NCBI GenBank assembly: GCA_015999985.1
Contig: JAECRA010000006.1
Span: forward strand, 1 to 64,000
Direction: 5' to 3'
DNA from: Comamonadaceae bacterium
Lineage (GTDB): Bacteria; Pseudomonadota; Gammaproteobacteria; Burkholderiales; Burkholderiaceae_C
Length of the DNA stretch: 64,000 bases
Of this stretch, positions 43,371 to 52,587 are shown in pieces. Both the position numbers and the translations under genes were made by a program. The stretch's first letter is position 1. Each line of letters begins with the position of its first letter. A model generated the notes under the pieces. It made no database searches. It saw only the letters and a program-made list of their open reading frames with translations, and was not told the DNA's origin.

Positions 43371-43931
43371 ATGACCAGCCCGCTGCCCAATATCACCCCC
43401 GAACTTCGACCTGACCACCCTCCTCCTGCCCAGCCTGGAAAGACGACTCTGTTTTGGGAAAGCGTCCTGGGCGCTGCGGTCATGCTGATCGGCGTGGGCC
43501 TGGGTGTAGGAGCCCTCAGCATTTCGTCCGAAGCAGGCTACGGTGGCGTCGGCTCCAACTTTCTGCCGTGGGTCGTTGCAACGGCACTGGTGGTATGCGG
43601 CGCCTTCATGGTGTGGGAGTCGCGCACCGGAGGGTTTAGAGCCATGGAAGATGCGCCCGACCAAACCGCGCCCGACTGGGGCGGCTTTGTGTGGGTATCC
43701 GCAGGTTTGCTTTTGAACGCTGCGCTCATCACTACCCTGGGCTTCATTCTGAGCTGTGCGCTGTGTTATGTGCTGGCCGTGCAGGGACTGCGCCGCGCCT
43801 ATGGCCAGAAGGGCAACACCTGGGTAGTGGACATCATCACTGGACTGGCGATAGCTGCCCCGGTGTATTGGATGTTCACAAAATTCTTGGCCATCAATCT
43901 TCCGGGCCTCACAGGCACCGGCTGGCTCTAA
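43371..43931 (+). CDS. tctB: TTT transporter small membrane subunit TctB
   Basis: Membrane protein of 186 residues with about four hydrophobic segments (VLGAAVMLIGVGLGVGAL, FLPWVVATALVVCGAFMVW, WVSAGLLLNAALITTLGF and DIITGLAIAAPVYWMFT). It is longer than the copy at 5479 because of an N-terminal polar extension of about 30 residues. It forms the TTT permease with the TctA encoded 12 bases downstream. ATG 43371 is preferred because AGGAAG lies upstream and the family N terminus follows. Confidence 0.88.
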   Translation: MTSPLPNITPELRPDHPPPAQPGKTTLFWESVLGAAVMLIGVGLGVGALSISSEAGYGGVGSNFLPWVVATALVVCGAFMVWESRTGGFRAMEDAPDQTAPDWGGFVWVSAGLLLNAALITTLGFILSCALCYVLAVQGLRRAYGQKGNTWVVDIITGLAIAAPVYWMFTKFLAINLPGLTGTGWL

Positions 43932-43943
43932 GGAAGACCCGCC

Positions 43944-45437
43944 ATGGATACTTTGAATCAGTTGATGCAAGGCTTTGGCACGGCTTTCACGCTTGTCAAC
44001 CTGCTGTGGGCGCTGTTTGGGTGCGCACTGGGCACGGCCGTAGGCGTGCTCCCAGGAATAGGCCCCGCTACCACGGTGGCCATGTTGCTACCCATTACCG
44101 CGAAGGTGGACATCACCGCTTCCATGATCTTCTTCGCAGGCATCTACTACGGCGCCATGTACGGCGGCTCTACCACATCCATTTTGCTCAACACGCCTGG
44201 CGAGACCGCCAGCATGGTGACTGCGATGGAGGGCAACAAGATGGCCAAGAGTGGCCGCGCCGGCTCGGCACTTGCAACGGCGGCCATAGGCTCATTTGTG
44301 GCAGGCACGATCGCGACCGTCGTAGTCACCTTGTTCGCTCCTCTCGTGGCCGAATACGCTGTTCGGCTCGGTCCACCAGAGTACTTCTTGTTGATGGTGC
44401 TGGCATTCACAACAGTCAGTGCCGTCCTGGGCAAAAGCACTGTCCGTGGACTTACCGCATTATTCATAGGCTTGGCCGTAGGTCTGATCGGGATGGACCA
44501 GATCAGCGGCCAGCCGCGCTATACGGGCGGCGTTCCCGAACTACTCGACGGCATAGAAATTGTGCTGGTGGCTGTGGGACTTTTCGCTGTGGCGGAGGTG
44601 CTGCACGCGGTACTGTTCGAAGGCAAGGTGGTTGAAACCCAGAACCGTTTCAGCAAGGTGCACATGACGGCGCGCGATTGGAAGCGCTCCATCCCCGCGT
44701 GGTTACGTGGCACCGCGATCGGCACGCCTTTCGGCTGCATTCCGGCTGGAGGCACAGAGATTCCCACCTTCCTGAGCTATGCCGCTGAAAAGAAACTGGC
44801 CAAGGGCGAGGACAGAGCCGAGTTTGGTACCAAGGGGGCGATTGAAGGCGTGGCAGGGCCTGAAGCTGCCAACAACGCCACGGTGACCGCGGCGCTGATT
44901 CCCCTGCTGACCCTAGGAATTCCTACCAGCAACACGACGGCCATTTTGCTGGGCGCTTTCCAGAACTACGGCATTCAGCCCGGACCACAGCTGTTCACGA
45001 CTTCTGCAGGCTTGGTGTGGGCGCTGATCGCTTCGCTCTACATTGGTAACGTGATGCTGCTGGTGCTGAACCTGCCTCTGGTCGGCCTCTGGGTCAAGCT
45101 GCTGAAAATCCCGAAACCCCAGCTTTATGCAGGCATCCTGATTTTTGCAACTGTGGGTGCCTACGGTATGCGGCAAAGCGCCTTCGATATCTTCCTGCTC
45201 TATGCCATTGGCGCGATTGGCGTGGTGATGCGCCGCTTCGACTTCCCCACGGCGCCTGTCGTGGTGGGCATGATCCTGGGCCCGCTGGCTGAAGCGCAGA
45301 TGCGCAATGCGCTGTCCATTGGCGAAGGCAAGTGGAGCGTCTTTGTCGAGCGGCCCGTGTCGATATTCCTGTTGATCGTCATCGCCTCGATCCTCATCCT
45401 GCCAAGGCTGTTGGCGCGGCGCAAGGCGAAGGCTTGA
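43944..45437 (+). CDS. tctA: TTT transporter large membrane subunit TctA
   Basis: Large permease of 497 residues, about twelve membrane segments. Family motifs are [19 protein letters not shown] near residue 30, [19 protein letters not shown] near 70 and [20 protein letters not shown] near 265. It forms an organic-acid uptake system with the TctC and TctB encoded upstream. It is clearly homologous to, but not a recent copy of, the TctA at 5930. A GC-rich palindrome (45532-45555) follows before the convergent MATE gene. Confidence 0.94.
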   Translation: MDTLNQLMQGFGTAFTLVNLLWALFGCALGTAVGVLPGIGPATTVAMLLPITAKVDITASMIFFAGIYYGAMYGGSTTSILLNTPGETASMVTAMEGNKMAKSGRAGSALATAAIGSFVAGTIATVVVTLFAPLVAEYAVRLGPPEYFLLMVLAFTTVSAVLGKSTVRGLTALFIGLAVGLIGMDQISGQPRYTGGVPELLDGIEIVLVAVGLFAVAEVLHAVLFEGKVVETQNRFSKVHMTARDWKRSIPAWLRGTAIGTPFGCIPAGGTEIPTFLSYAAEKKLAKGEDRAEFGTKGAIEGVAGPEAANNATVTAALIPLLTLGIPTSNTTAILLGAFQNYGIQPGPQLFTTSAGLVWALIASLYIGNVMLLVLNLPLVGLWVKLLKIPKPQLYAGILIFATVGAYGMRQSAFDIFLLYAIGAIGVVMRRFDFPTAPVVVGMILGPLAEAQMRNALSIGEGKWSVFVERPVSIFLLIVIASILILPRLLARRKAKA

Positions 45438-45625
45438 CGAGAGGACAAGGCGCCTGGTTGGGGTGATTTGACTGGATAAGTTCGTCAGCCCACAGGCGCT
45501 GCTGGCCCTGACCGCTTGGCCAACCGCCCTACCCTCTCCCCAAAGGGTCGAGGGGGATTTCACACTTCAAGCACCGTGAGGGAAATCAGCCGTGCAAGGT
45601 GCAGGAAGACACTGGTTGACCGAAA

Positions 45626-47026
45626 TCACACGAGACGCGTGACCTTCTTGTGCCGCCATACCAGCAGGTAGAACGCGCTTTGCAACACCAACATGGCCAC
45701 GAACACCACTGGATAGGCCATCCACACGCCTTCCAGCCCGTAGCGTGCGCTGAGCAGGTTGGCCGCAGGCAACTGTACAAACAAGATGCACCCGACCGCA
45801 ATGGCCACCGGCACCACCACCGTGCCGCTGGCGCGCATGATCCCTGCGATCACCGCCTGCATTCCGAACACCAGACTGCTCCATAGCATGATGCGCAGCA
45901 AGTGTGCGGCCATCTCAAGTACCGGTTTTTCCGTGAGGAAAAAACCTAGCACCCAGTGTGCAAGCGCATAGCCGATCAAGACCAGGCCACCCGTTACCAC
46001 CAGGTTCATCAACAAACCTGTTCGCACAATTTTTCCCAGCAGTTCAGGACGTCCCGCGCCGATGGCCTGAGCGCCCAGGATCGAAGCAGTAATGGCAATG
46101 GATAGTGCAGGGAACTGCACGTAGTTGACCACCTGGTTGACCGCTCCGTACGCTGCAGTGGCCGAAGACCCGTAGTGATTCACCAGGCTCAAGATAGCCA
46201 GCTCGGCAACAGAGATGGTCACCATCTGAACGCCCGTAGGAACGCCGATGCGAAGCACCGCTTTGAGCAAGGCAGGGTTGATGCGCAGAGCGCGCAGCAA
46301 CTCCGCATCGGGCGCAAGTGCATGGCGGCGGCGCAGCAGATAGAAGTACAGAAACCCCAGCGAAACCATGAAAGAAACAAGCCCTGCGACGGCAGCGCTC
46401 ACTACTCCCAGTTGAGGCAAGCCCCCCCAGCCCCGAATCAAAGCGGGCGTGAGCAGCAAACCAATACCTGTGGACAGCAGCAGCGCATACAAAGGCGTGA
46501 CTGTGTCGCCCACTCCGCGCAGTAGCTGGGTATAGAGAATGAACACCAGCAGGAGAGGCAAGCTGAACATCAGCACCCGCGCATAAGCCACTGCATCGTT
46601 CAATACTTCCACAGGCGTGCCGAGTGCCGCCAGCGCCGGACGGGCGAATATACCGCCCACTACCGCCCCGACAATACCGATCAGAGCACCCAGTGACAGC
46701 GCGGTACCGGCAATGGCCTTCACTTTCTCAACTTCGCGAGCGCCCCAGGCCTGTCCGATGAGTACCGAAGCCCCTGCCCCGATACCGATCACCAGCGCGA
46801 TAAAGAAAAATACCACCGGAAACATTCCGGCGACGGCGGCCAAAGCCTGAGTGCCCAACATCTGGCCGATGTAGACGCCGTTGATGCTTCCTGAGAGCGA
46901 CTGCAGAATGTTGGCCAGGACCATGGGGCCCAGGAAGGCAAGGTAGGTGCGCCACAAAGGTCGCCCGGAAGACAGAGAGCGCGAAGAGCCGGGGCCCGCG
47001 CTGGCATTTTGCCGAGGTGCGTTCAT
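45626..47026 (-). CDS. MATE-family efflux transporter
   Basis: Inner-membrane exporter of 466 residues with about twelve hydrophobic segments in two homologous halves, typical of MATE (NorM/DinF) drug/sodium antiporters. Marks include FLGPMVLANILQSLSGSINGVYIGQML at the N terminus and SIAITASILGAQAIGAGRPE at the start of the second half. The substrate is not known. Its start overlaps the stop of the DUF2239 gene by four bases (ATGA), so the two are coupled and probably share the palindromic operator at 47645. Confidence 0.9.
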   Translation of the reverse strand: MNAPRQNASAGPGSSRSLSSGRPLWRTYLAFLGPMVLANILQSLSGSINGVYIGQMLGTQALAAVAGMFPVVFFFIALVIGIGAGASVLIGQAWGAREVEKVKAIAGTALSLGALIGIVGAVVGGIFARPALAALGTPVEVLNDAVAYARVLMFSLPLLLVFILYTQLLRGVGDTVTPLYALLLSTGIGLLLTPALIRGWGGLPQLGVVSAAVAGLVSFMVSLGFLYFYLLRRRHALAPDAELLRALRINPALLKAVLRIGVPTGVQMVTISVAELAILSLVNHYGSSATAAYGAVNQVVNYVQFPALSIAITASILGAQAIGAGRPELLGKIVRTGLLMNLVVTGGLVLIGYALAHWVLGFFLTEKPVLEMAAHLLRIMLWSSLVFGMQAVIAGIMRASGTVVVPVAIAVGCILFVQLPAANLLSARYGLEGVWMAYPVVFVAMLVLQSAFYLLVWRHKKVTRLV

Positions 47027-47634
47027 GGACGGGCCTCATTCTTGAAAGCGTTCCGGGTCAAGTTCAGAAGGTGTTTTCGTACATCGGGCGGCCATGACTC
47101 CGTATGCGTGAGAAAGCTAGCTTCGTCATGCGCAAAAAGCGCACGCGAGGCCTCTTCGAAGCCCGTTTCATGCCCTGCAATAGCACTCATGAAGCGGTAG
47201 GCCCTCTCCGTGGCAGCTCGCTGCATGTCTCGATCAGCATGCGTGCGCCGCGCTTCATCGACCAGACGGCGAAGCGCCGCCGACGCCCCACCCTGCTGTG
47301 CCGACAACCACTGCCAATGACGAGGCAGTAAAGTGACTTCGCGTGCGACAACACCCAACCGAGGACGTCCCACGGCAGGGGCAGGCGCAGGCTCCATCGA
47401 CCCTGGTGTGACGCGCAAGGCGCTCGCAGACATCTTGGCCAGTTGATCTGCGGAGGGGGGCGTATCAACCGGCTCACACGTGAGATCGTTGAACACCAAA
47501 ATGGGGGCATCAGCCAAATTCAGGGACGACAACGCTTGTGCGATGTCCTCCATGGAACCCTGGGCCAATTGCTTCCCGGCGGCAAACGCGGTGTATGTGG
47601 GCTCGTCCGAGCCACTTGAATCGTTATTCATCAT
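47023..47634 (-). CDS. DUF2239 family protein
   Basis: Protein of 203 residues matching DUF2239: TAFAAGKQLAQGSMEDIAQAL near the N terminus and GRPRLGVVAREVTLLPRHW followed by GGASAALRRLVDEARR (about 106-145), then a helical C terminus. The function is unknown; the family has a helix-turn-helix-like look around the LPRHW...ALRRLV region, but DNA binding is unproven. It is the first gene of a pair with the MATE exporter, just after a perfect palindrome; it could be a small regulator or accessory of the exporter (inference). Confidence 0.8.
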   Translation of the reverse strand: MMNNDSSGSDEPTYTAFAAGKQLAQGSMEDIAQALSSLNLADAPILVFNDLTCEPVDTPPSADQLAKMSASALRVTPGSMEPAPAPAVGRPRLGVVAREVTLLPRHWQWLSAQQGGASAALRRLVDEARRTHADRDMQRAATERAYRFMSAIAGHETGFEEASRALFAHDEASFLTHTESWPPDVRKHLLNLTRNAFKNEARP

Positions 47635-47644
47635 GGCGCCATTG

Positions 47645-47672
47645 TACCCGGATTAATTATTTAGTCCGGGTA
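47645..47672. promoter_or_regulatory. Palindromic operator candidate before DUF2239-MATE
   Basis: TACCCGGA (47645-47652) and TCCGGGTA (47665-47672) are perfect 8-base inverted repeats around an AT-rich 12-base spacer. The site is 11-38 bases before the DUF2239 start and 73 bases before the divergent DUF1508 gene. The arm sequence ATTTAGTCCGGGTA resembles operators of dimeric redox or stress repressors in betaproteobacteria, but I cannot name the protein. Confidence 0.55.
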
Positions 47673-47744
47673 TAAAACAAAACGCCGCTAACCCTTCGGC
47701 TGAAGGGGTACTATGAGGTGATTAGCTTACCAACGGAGCTCGTC

Positions 47745-47981
47745 ATGACACCCGTATTCAAAATCTTCATCGACTCGCAAGGAGCGTGGCAGTGGCAGTT
47801 ACGCGCAGCGGATGGTCAAGTGATGGCAACCTGCGGCCAAGGATTTACAGATCAGCAAAGTTGCCTGAAGTCGGTTGACTTTGTTCGCACAGTAGCCCCC
47901 TTGGCAGCAGCAGACATCATTGATTCGCCTCGCACCAACGAAACTGATGGCGGCGAATTCCTGGGAAGACAGTTGCCCTGA
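47745..47981 (+). CDS. DUF1508 (YegP-like) small protein
   Basis: Protein of 78 residues with one DUF1508 unit: FKIFIDSQGAWQWQLRAADG followed by GQGFTDQQSCLKSVDFVRTVA. YegP-type proteins have two such units; this has one. The function is unknown. ATG 47745 has CGGAG upstream; a longer frame to 47718 is less likely. Its stop overlaps the start of the sigma-54 regulator by one base (TGATG), so the two are translationally coupled. A small hairpin (47692-47707) lies upstream. Confidence 0.78.
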   Translation: MTPVFKIFIDSQGAWQWQLRAADGQVMATCGQGFTDQQSCLKSVDFVRTVAPLAAADIIDSPRTNETDGGEFLGRQLP

Positions 47982-49477
47982 TGCTTTCCGCTGCCGCCCC
48001 CGTTGATTCCAGCTTGCCTCGCGACGCCGCCAGCATTCTGGAGCTGGCCGCCCGGTCCATGTTCGATCTATTCGCCGGAGCCAGCGAAGGCATGATTCTG
48101 GTTGACCGCAGCGCACGTGTAGTCTGGATCAACGACCAGTACCGACGCTTCCTGCCAGCACTAGGTTTCGCCAGCGAACAGGAGTTCATTGGCAGCCCGG
48201 TCTCCAGCGTAGTGCAGAACACGCAAATGGACCAGGTGCTGAGTACCGGGCGTCCCATCTTGATTGACCTGCTCACCAACCGGGCGGGCACTTTCGTGGT
48301 CAGTCGCATACCGCTGCGCGACGATGCAGGTGAAGTCATCGGGGTTTTGGGCATCGTCCTTTTTGACCAGCCCACCACCAACCTGCAACCCCTGATCGCC
48401 AAGTTCGCGCGCCTGCAGCAAGACTTGGACGACGCACGCCGTGAACTGGCCGCGCAAAGAGGAGCAGGACCCCGCGCGGAGAGGCAATCGCGCTATACAT
48501 TCGCGAGCTTCATTGGTGCCAGCCCTGCAGCGGTTGAAGTCAAGCGGCAAGCAAGACGCGCCGCGCAATCGCGCAGCCCGGTGCTGCTCCTTGGCGAGAC
48601 TGGTACCGGCAAAGAACTGCTGGCACATGCCATTCACGCAGCATCGGCGCGCGCCGAGGGTCCGCTGGTAAGTGTCAACATCGCGGCGGTGCCCGACACC
48701 TTGCTCGAAGCAGAGTTTTTCGGCGTCGCAGCGGGGGCGTATACCGGTGCAGAGCGAAAAGGCAGGGTCGGCAAGTTCAAGCTGGCTGATGGTGGAACGC
48801 TTTTTCTGGACGAAATAGGCGACATGCCCCTCAGTTTGCAGGCCAAGCTTTTACGCGCGCTGCAGGAGGGCGAGATTGAACCTCTGGGGAGCAATCAATT
48901 GGTTCCTTTCGACGCGCGCCTGATCGCTGCGACCAGCCGCGATCTGTCGGCCTTGGTGGCGGCAGGGAGCTTTCGCGAGGACTTGTATTACCGGCTGAAC
49001 GTATTGCCCATACGAGTGCCCCCTCTGCGTGAGCGGCGTGGAGACATACCGGCTTTGGTCGAAGCACTGGGCGAAGACATGGGCCACAGGGGCACGCCAC
49101 CTCCTGAGTTGACCGAGAGTGCCTTGGCGTTATTAGCTGCTCAAGCTTGGCGAGGCAATATCCGTGAGCTGCGCAATGTCCTTGAGCAAGCGGCGCTGCG
49201 TGATGACTCGGATCGAATTGACGCGGCTCTGATGGAAGCGGTCTTGCGAGATTCGGGTTTGGCTCATGTTCAGCCCGCATTACCCCCCATTCCTTCGCCC
49301 CCCGACGCGGGCGCTCTGCTTCGCCCCTTGTCAGAGCAGGTCAGTGAGCTCGAACAGCGCGCCATCTGGGCAGCCATGAAATCCACCGGAGGCAACAAGC
49401 TGGCCACCGCCCGCCTGCTTGGAATATCGCGAGCAAAACTCTATGAACGTCTTGAGCAAAAGCAGGGACAACCCTGA
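47981..49477 (+). CDS. PAS-containing sigma-54 enhancer-binding regulator
   Basis: Activator of 498 residues. An N-terminal PAS-like sensor (about 25-135; MFDLFAGASEGMILVDRSARVVWIN) is followed by a AAA+ domain (about 165-400) with Walker A GETGTGKE, the sigma-54 contact loop GAYTGA, Walker B TLFLDEIGDM and arginine fingers. It ends in a Fis-type helix-turn-helix (NKLATARLLGISRAKLYERL). The end of the gene is about 120 bases from a -24/-12 promoter and a dyad, upstream of a liv-type ABC operon; it is very likely the activator of that operon. The PAS ligand is unknown. Confidence 0.92.
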   Translation: MLSAAAPVDSSLPRDAASILELAARSMFDLFAGASEGMILVDRSARVVWINDQYRRFLPALGFASEQEFIGSPVSSVVQNTQMDQVLSTGRPILIDLLTNRAGTFVVSRIPLRDDAGEVIGVLGIVLFDQPTTNLQPLIAKFARLQQDLDDARRELAAQRGAGPRAERQSRYTFASFIGASPAAVEVKRQARRAAQSRSPVLLLGETGTGKELLAHAIHAASARAEGPLVSVNIAAVPDTLLEAEFFGVAAGAYTGAERKGRVGKFKLADGGTLFLDEIGDMPLSLQAKLLRALQEGEIEPLGSNQLVPFDARLIAATSRDLSALVAAGSFREDLYYRLNVLPIRVPPLRERRGDIPALVEALGEDMGHRGTPPPELTESALALLAAQAWRGNIRELRNVLEQAALRDDSDRIDAALMEAVLRDSGLAHVQPALPPIPSPPDAGALLRPLSEQVSELEQRAIWAAMKSTGGNKLATARLLGISRAKLYERLEQKQGQP

Positions 49478-49516
49478 CTTTTATTCAGACATATGTATTA
49501 TTTTTAGGCAGTACTT

Positions 49517-49544
49517 TTGTATTTTTATCAGACAACAAATACAA
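49517..49544 (+). promoter_or_regulatory. Candidate enhancer (UAS) for the sigma-54 regulator
   Basis: TTGTATTT (49517-49524) and AAATACAA (49537-49544) form a perfect 8-base inverted repeat with a 12-base spacer. It is centred about 90 bases upstream of the expected start site of the sigma-54 promoter at 49596, the usual enhancer distance, in an AT-rich stretch favourable for DNA bending. Confidence 0.55.
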
Positions 49545-49595
49545 TTCCAACTTAAGAGAAAATCAATATCTAATAAAAATCAACAAGTTAGGATC

Positions 49596-49610
49596 TGGCA
49601 CGCCTTCTGC
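49596..49610 (+). promoter_or_regulatory. Sigma-54 (-24/-12) promoter
   Basis: TGGCACGCCTTCTGC matches the sigma-54 consensus TGGCACG-N4-TTGC at all positions but one, with GG and GC in the required 10-base spacing. The transcript would start near 49621 and reach the strong Shine-Dalgarno AGGAGA (49641-49646) before ATG 49654. Confidence 0.75.
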
Positions 49611-49653
49611 GTTACTGCTTGCATCTTGTTCGTTTTTCTCAGGAGACAATCTC

Positions 49654-50850
49654 ATGAAGCGCCGTAACATCATTTCTCTTGCCATGGTGGCCTCTTTGAC
49701 CGCTGCCGCCGCACCTGCCCTTGCACAATCGGGCACCATCAAAATCGCGCACGTCTATAGCAAGACAGGGCCTTTGGAAGCCTATGGCAAACAAACCCAG
49801 GCGGGCTTGATGATGGGGTTGGAATACGCCACCGGCGGCACCATGACCGTGAACGGCAAAAAGATCACCGTGCTTGAAAAAGACGATCAGGGCAAACCAG
49901 ATTTGGGCAAGAGCCTCTTGGCTGCAGCCTACGCGGATGACAAGGTCGATCTCGCAGTCGGCCCTACGTCTTCTGGCGTGGCGCTGGCCATGCTGCCAGT
50001 GGCTGAGGAATACAAGAAAATCCTGCTGGTAGAGCCTGCCGTGGCAGATTCGATCACCGGTGACAAATGGAATAAGTACATCTTCCGCACTGGCCGCAAC
50101 TCCAGTCAGGACGCCATCAGCAACGCTGTGGCCATGGACAAGGATGGCGTCTCCGTCGCGACGCTGGCCCAGGACTACGCATTTGGACGAGACGGTGTGA
50201 AAGCATTCAAGGATTCCTTGAAGCACGCCAAGATCATCCATGAAGAGTACCTGCCACAGAACACCACCGATTTCACCGCAGGCATCCAGCGCGTGGTTGA
50301 TTCCCTCAAAGGCAAGCCAGGCCGAAAAGCCATTGAGGTGATCTGGGCCGGCGGTGTGCCTCCGTTCAACGCTCTGGCGGCGCAAGATCTGAAGAAGCGC
50401 TACGACATCGACGTATTCACTGGCGGCAACATCTTGCCAGCCATGGCTGCCTACAAAAACTTCCCAGGCATGGAAGGGGCAACCTACTACTACTTCGGCA
50501 TTCCGAAGAACCCAGTGAACGAAGCCATGGTGGCAGCGCACTACAAGACCTATAAGACACCACCTGATTTCTTCACAGCGGGTGGCTTCTCCGCAGCGAT
50601 GGCGTTGGTCACGGCGCTGAAGAAAACCGGTGGCGACACCAACACGAACAAGCTCATCAGCACCATGGAAGGCATGAGCTTTGACACACCCAAGGGCAAG
50701 ATGTCTTTCCGCAAGGAAGACCACCAAGCCATGCAGAGCATGTACCACTTCAAGATCAAGAACGACCCCGCATTCGCCTGGGGCGTGCCCGAACTGGTGC
50801 GTGAGATCAAGCCTGAAGAGATGAACGTTCCGATCAGGAACAAGCGCTGA
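49654..50850 (+). CDS. Branched-chain amino acid-type ABC substrate-binding protein
   Basis: Periplasmic binding protein of 398 residues in the Peripla_BP_6 (LivJ/AmiC-like) family, with a signal peptide (MKRRNIISLAMVASLTAAAAPALA). Typical regions are AHVYSKTGPLEAYGKQTQAG near 30, VDLAVGPTSSGVALAMLPVAEEYKK near 100 and PPDFFTAGGFSAAMALVTALKKTGG near 310. Members bind amino acids, amides, urea or aromatic acids, so the ligand is open. It is first in an operon with two ATPases, two permeases and a hydrolase, directly after a sigma-54 promoter. Confidence 0.9.
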   Translation: MKRRNIISLAMVASLTAAAAPALAQSGTIKIAHVYSKTGPLEAYGKQTQAGLMMGLEYATGGTMTVNGKKITVLEKDDQGKPDLGKSLLAAAYADDKVDLAVGPTSSGVALAMLPVAEEYKKILLVEPAVADSITGDKWNKYIFRTGRNSSQDAISNAVAMDKDGVSVATLAQDYAFGRDGVKAFKDSLKHAKIIHEEYLPQNTTDFTAGIQRVVDSLKGKPGRKAIEVIWAGGVPPFNALAAQDLKKRYDIDVFTGGNILPAMAAYKNFPGMEGATYYYFGIPKNPVNEAMVAAHYKTYKTPPDFFTAGGFSAAMALVTALKKTGGDTNTNKLISTMEGMSFDTPKGKMSFRKEDHQAMQSMYHFKIKNDPAFAWGVPELVREIKPEEMNVPIRNKR

Positions 50851-51067
50851 TCGACGCCTGCCAAGGTGTGAGCTAAGGGGCGTGGGCAGCGACTTGGAAA
50901 GCACTCGCTAACGTTGCCCGATCCCATCCACTCGTCAGCGGCTGGCGCCCTCAGCCAGCACCTCGCCAATTCCAACCTGATCCGCTCGCAATCATGCGGC
51001 ACCTTTGCTTTCTCCCCGTTGTGGGAGAGGGCTCCCTCACGTCCAAAGTTCAACGCTGAATTCACGC

Positions 51068-51865
51068 ATGCTTGAAACCCGAGACCTCACCATCCGCTTC
51101 GGCGGCCACGTGGCCGTCAATGCGGTCACGTGCCGCTTCGAGCCGGGTACGCTCACAGCCATCGTCGGCCCCAACGGGGCTGGCAAGACCACGTACTTCA
51201 ACCTGATCTCAGGCCAGCTCAAGGCCAGTGCGGGCAGCGTGCACCTGGGAGGCCGAGAACTGTCGGGTCTCTCACCATCTGCGCGCACCAAGGCAGGCCT
51301 TGGCCGAGCCTTTCAGCTCACCAACCTATTCCCCAACCTCAGCGTGCTGGAAAACGTGCGTCTGGCGGTACAAGCGGTTCAGAACGTGGGGCTTAACCTC
51401 TTTAGCATCTGGAGCGATCACCGCGAGCTCACACAGCGCGCCCTCTCCTTGCTTGAATCCGTTGCCATGGCAGACAAGCAGCACATGTCAGTATCCAGCT
51501 TGCCGCACGGCGACCAACGCAAGCTTGAGGTAGCACTCTTGATGGCCCTCGACCCGAAGGTCTACATGTTCGACGAACCTACGGCCGGCATGAGTCATGA
51601 CGAAGCTCCTGTGATCCTCAATCTGATCCGCGAGCTCAAGAAGGACCGGACCAAAACCATCTTGCTCGTCGAACACAAGATGGATGTGGTTCGGGAACTG
51701 GCCGACCGCATCATCGTACTGACCAATGGCACCTTGGTGGCAGATGGCGACCCTGCAGAAGTGATTGCCTCCCCCGTGGTTCAGGAAGCTTATCTCGGGG
51801 TGAGCAAGGATGATGAAAAGCCGCCATCACGTCCGCAGCCCACTACGCAAGGAGCCTCCGCATGA
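51068..51865 (+). CDS. livG: LivG-like ABC ATP-binding protein
   Basis: ATPase of 265 residues. Walker A GPNGAGKTT, Q-loop region FQLTNLFPNLSV, the LivG-type signature SSLPHGDQRKLEVALLMAL, Walker B VYMFDEPTAGM and H-loop VEHKMDVV are all present. With LivF it powers the two permeases of this importer. ATG 51068 is used; the frame is open to 51005. It overlaps the livF start (ATGA), showing tight coupling. The 217-base gap before it contains a short CTCCC/GGGAG palindrome. Confidence 0.93.
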   Translation: MLETRDLTIRFGGHVAVNAVTCRFEPGTLTAIVGPNGAGKTTYFNLISGQLKASAGSVHLGGRELSGLSPSARTKAGLGRAFQLTNLFPNLSVLENVRLAVQAVQNVGLNLFSIWSDHRELTQRALSLLESVAMADKQHMSVSSLPHGDQRKLEVALLMALDPKVYMFDEPTAGMSHDEAPVILNLIRELKKDRTKTILLVEHKMDVVRELADRIIVLTNGTLVADGDPAEVIASPVVQEAYLGVSKDDEKPPSRPQPTTQGASA

Positions 51866-52587
51866 GCGATAACCTCCTCACACTTGAAGGCGTTCACACT
51901 CACATTGGGGCTTATCACATCCTCCATGGCGTGGACCTGGTTGTGCCCCGCGGCCAACTGACCATGCTGCTGGGGCGCAATGGTGCGGGCAAAACCACCA
52001 CGTTGCGCACCATCATGGGCTTGTGGCAGGCCTCACAGGGCCGCGTCAGCTTTGGCGGACAAGAAATCACCACTAAACCCACCCCGCAGATCGCGCATCT
52101 GGGGATTGCTTATGTGCCGGAGAACATGGGAATTTTTGCCGACCTGACGGTAAAGGAAAACATGTTGCTGGCCGCACGTAGCGCCCCCAGCGCAGCACAG
52201 ATGGATGAGCAGCGCCTGCAATGGATCTTCAAGCTGTTTCCCGCCGTGGAAAAATTCTGGAACCACCCAGCCGGAAAACTCTCTGGCGGTCAAAAGCAGA
52301 TGCTGGCAGTCAGCCGAGCGATTGTCGAGCCTCGCGAACTGCTAATCGTCGATGAGCCCAGCAAGGGCTTGGCGCCAAGCATCATCAACAACATGATTGA
52401 AGCCTTTCAGCAGCTCAAGCAAAGTGGCGTGACGATCCTGCTGGTGGAACAGAACATCAACTTTGCCAAACGCCTGGGCGACACGGTCGCCGTCATGGAC
52501 AACGGCCGCGTAGTGCACGCCGGCAGCATGCAGGCGCTTTCCCAAGACGAGGCCCTGCAGCAATCGCTTCTGGGGTTGTCTCTATGA
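51862..52587 (+). CDS. livF: LivF-like ABC ATP-binding protein
   Basis: Second ATPase, 241 residues. Motifs: Walker A GRNGAGKTT, signature KLSGGQKQMLAVSRAIV, Walker B LLIVDEPSKGLAP and H-loop VEQNINFAKRLGD. The SKGLAP variant is typical of LivF. Its start overlaps livG by four bases and its end overlaps the livH start by four, so translation is coupled through the operon. Confidence 0.93.
   Translation: MSDNLLTLEGVHTHIGAYHILHGVDLVVPRGQLTMLLGRNGAGKTTTLRTIMGLWQASQGRVSFGGQEITTKPTPQIAHLGIAYVPENMGIFADLTVKENMLLAARSAPSAAQMDEQRLQWIFKLFPAVEKFWNHPAGKLSGGQKQMLAVSRAIVEPRELLIVDEPSKGLAPSIINNMIEAFQQLKQSGVTILLVEQNINFAKRLGDTVAVMDNGRVVHAGSMQALSQDEALQQSLLGLSL

Noticed and set aside
43691-44635. Plus-strand open frame of 314 codons across the tctB-tctA junction
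   Set aside because: It overlaps two well-supported genes in another frame and is rich in His/Arg/Gly without any family motif.
49639-50904. Long minus-strand open frame (421 codons) opposite the liv binding-protein gene
   Set aside because: It is an antisense shadow of a gene with a clear signal peptide and family motifs; its own translation has no recognisable domain.
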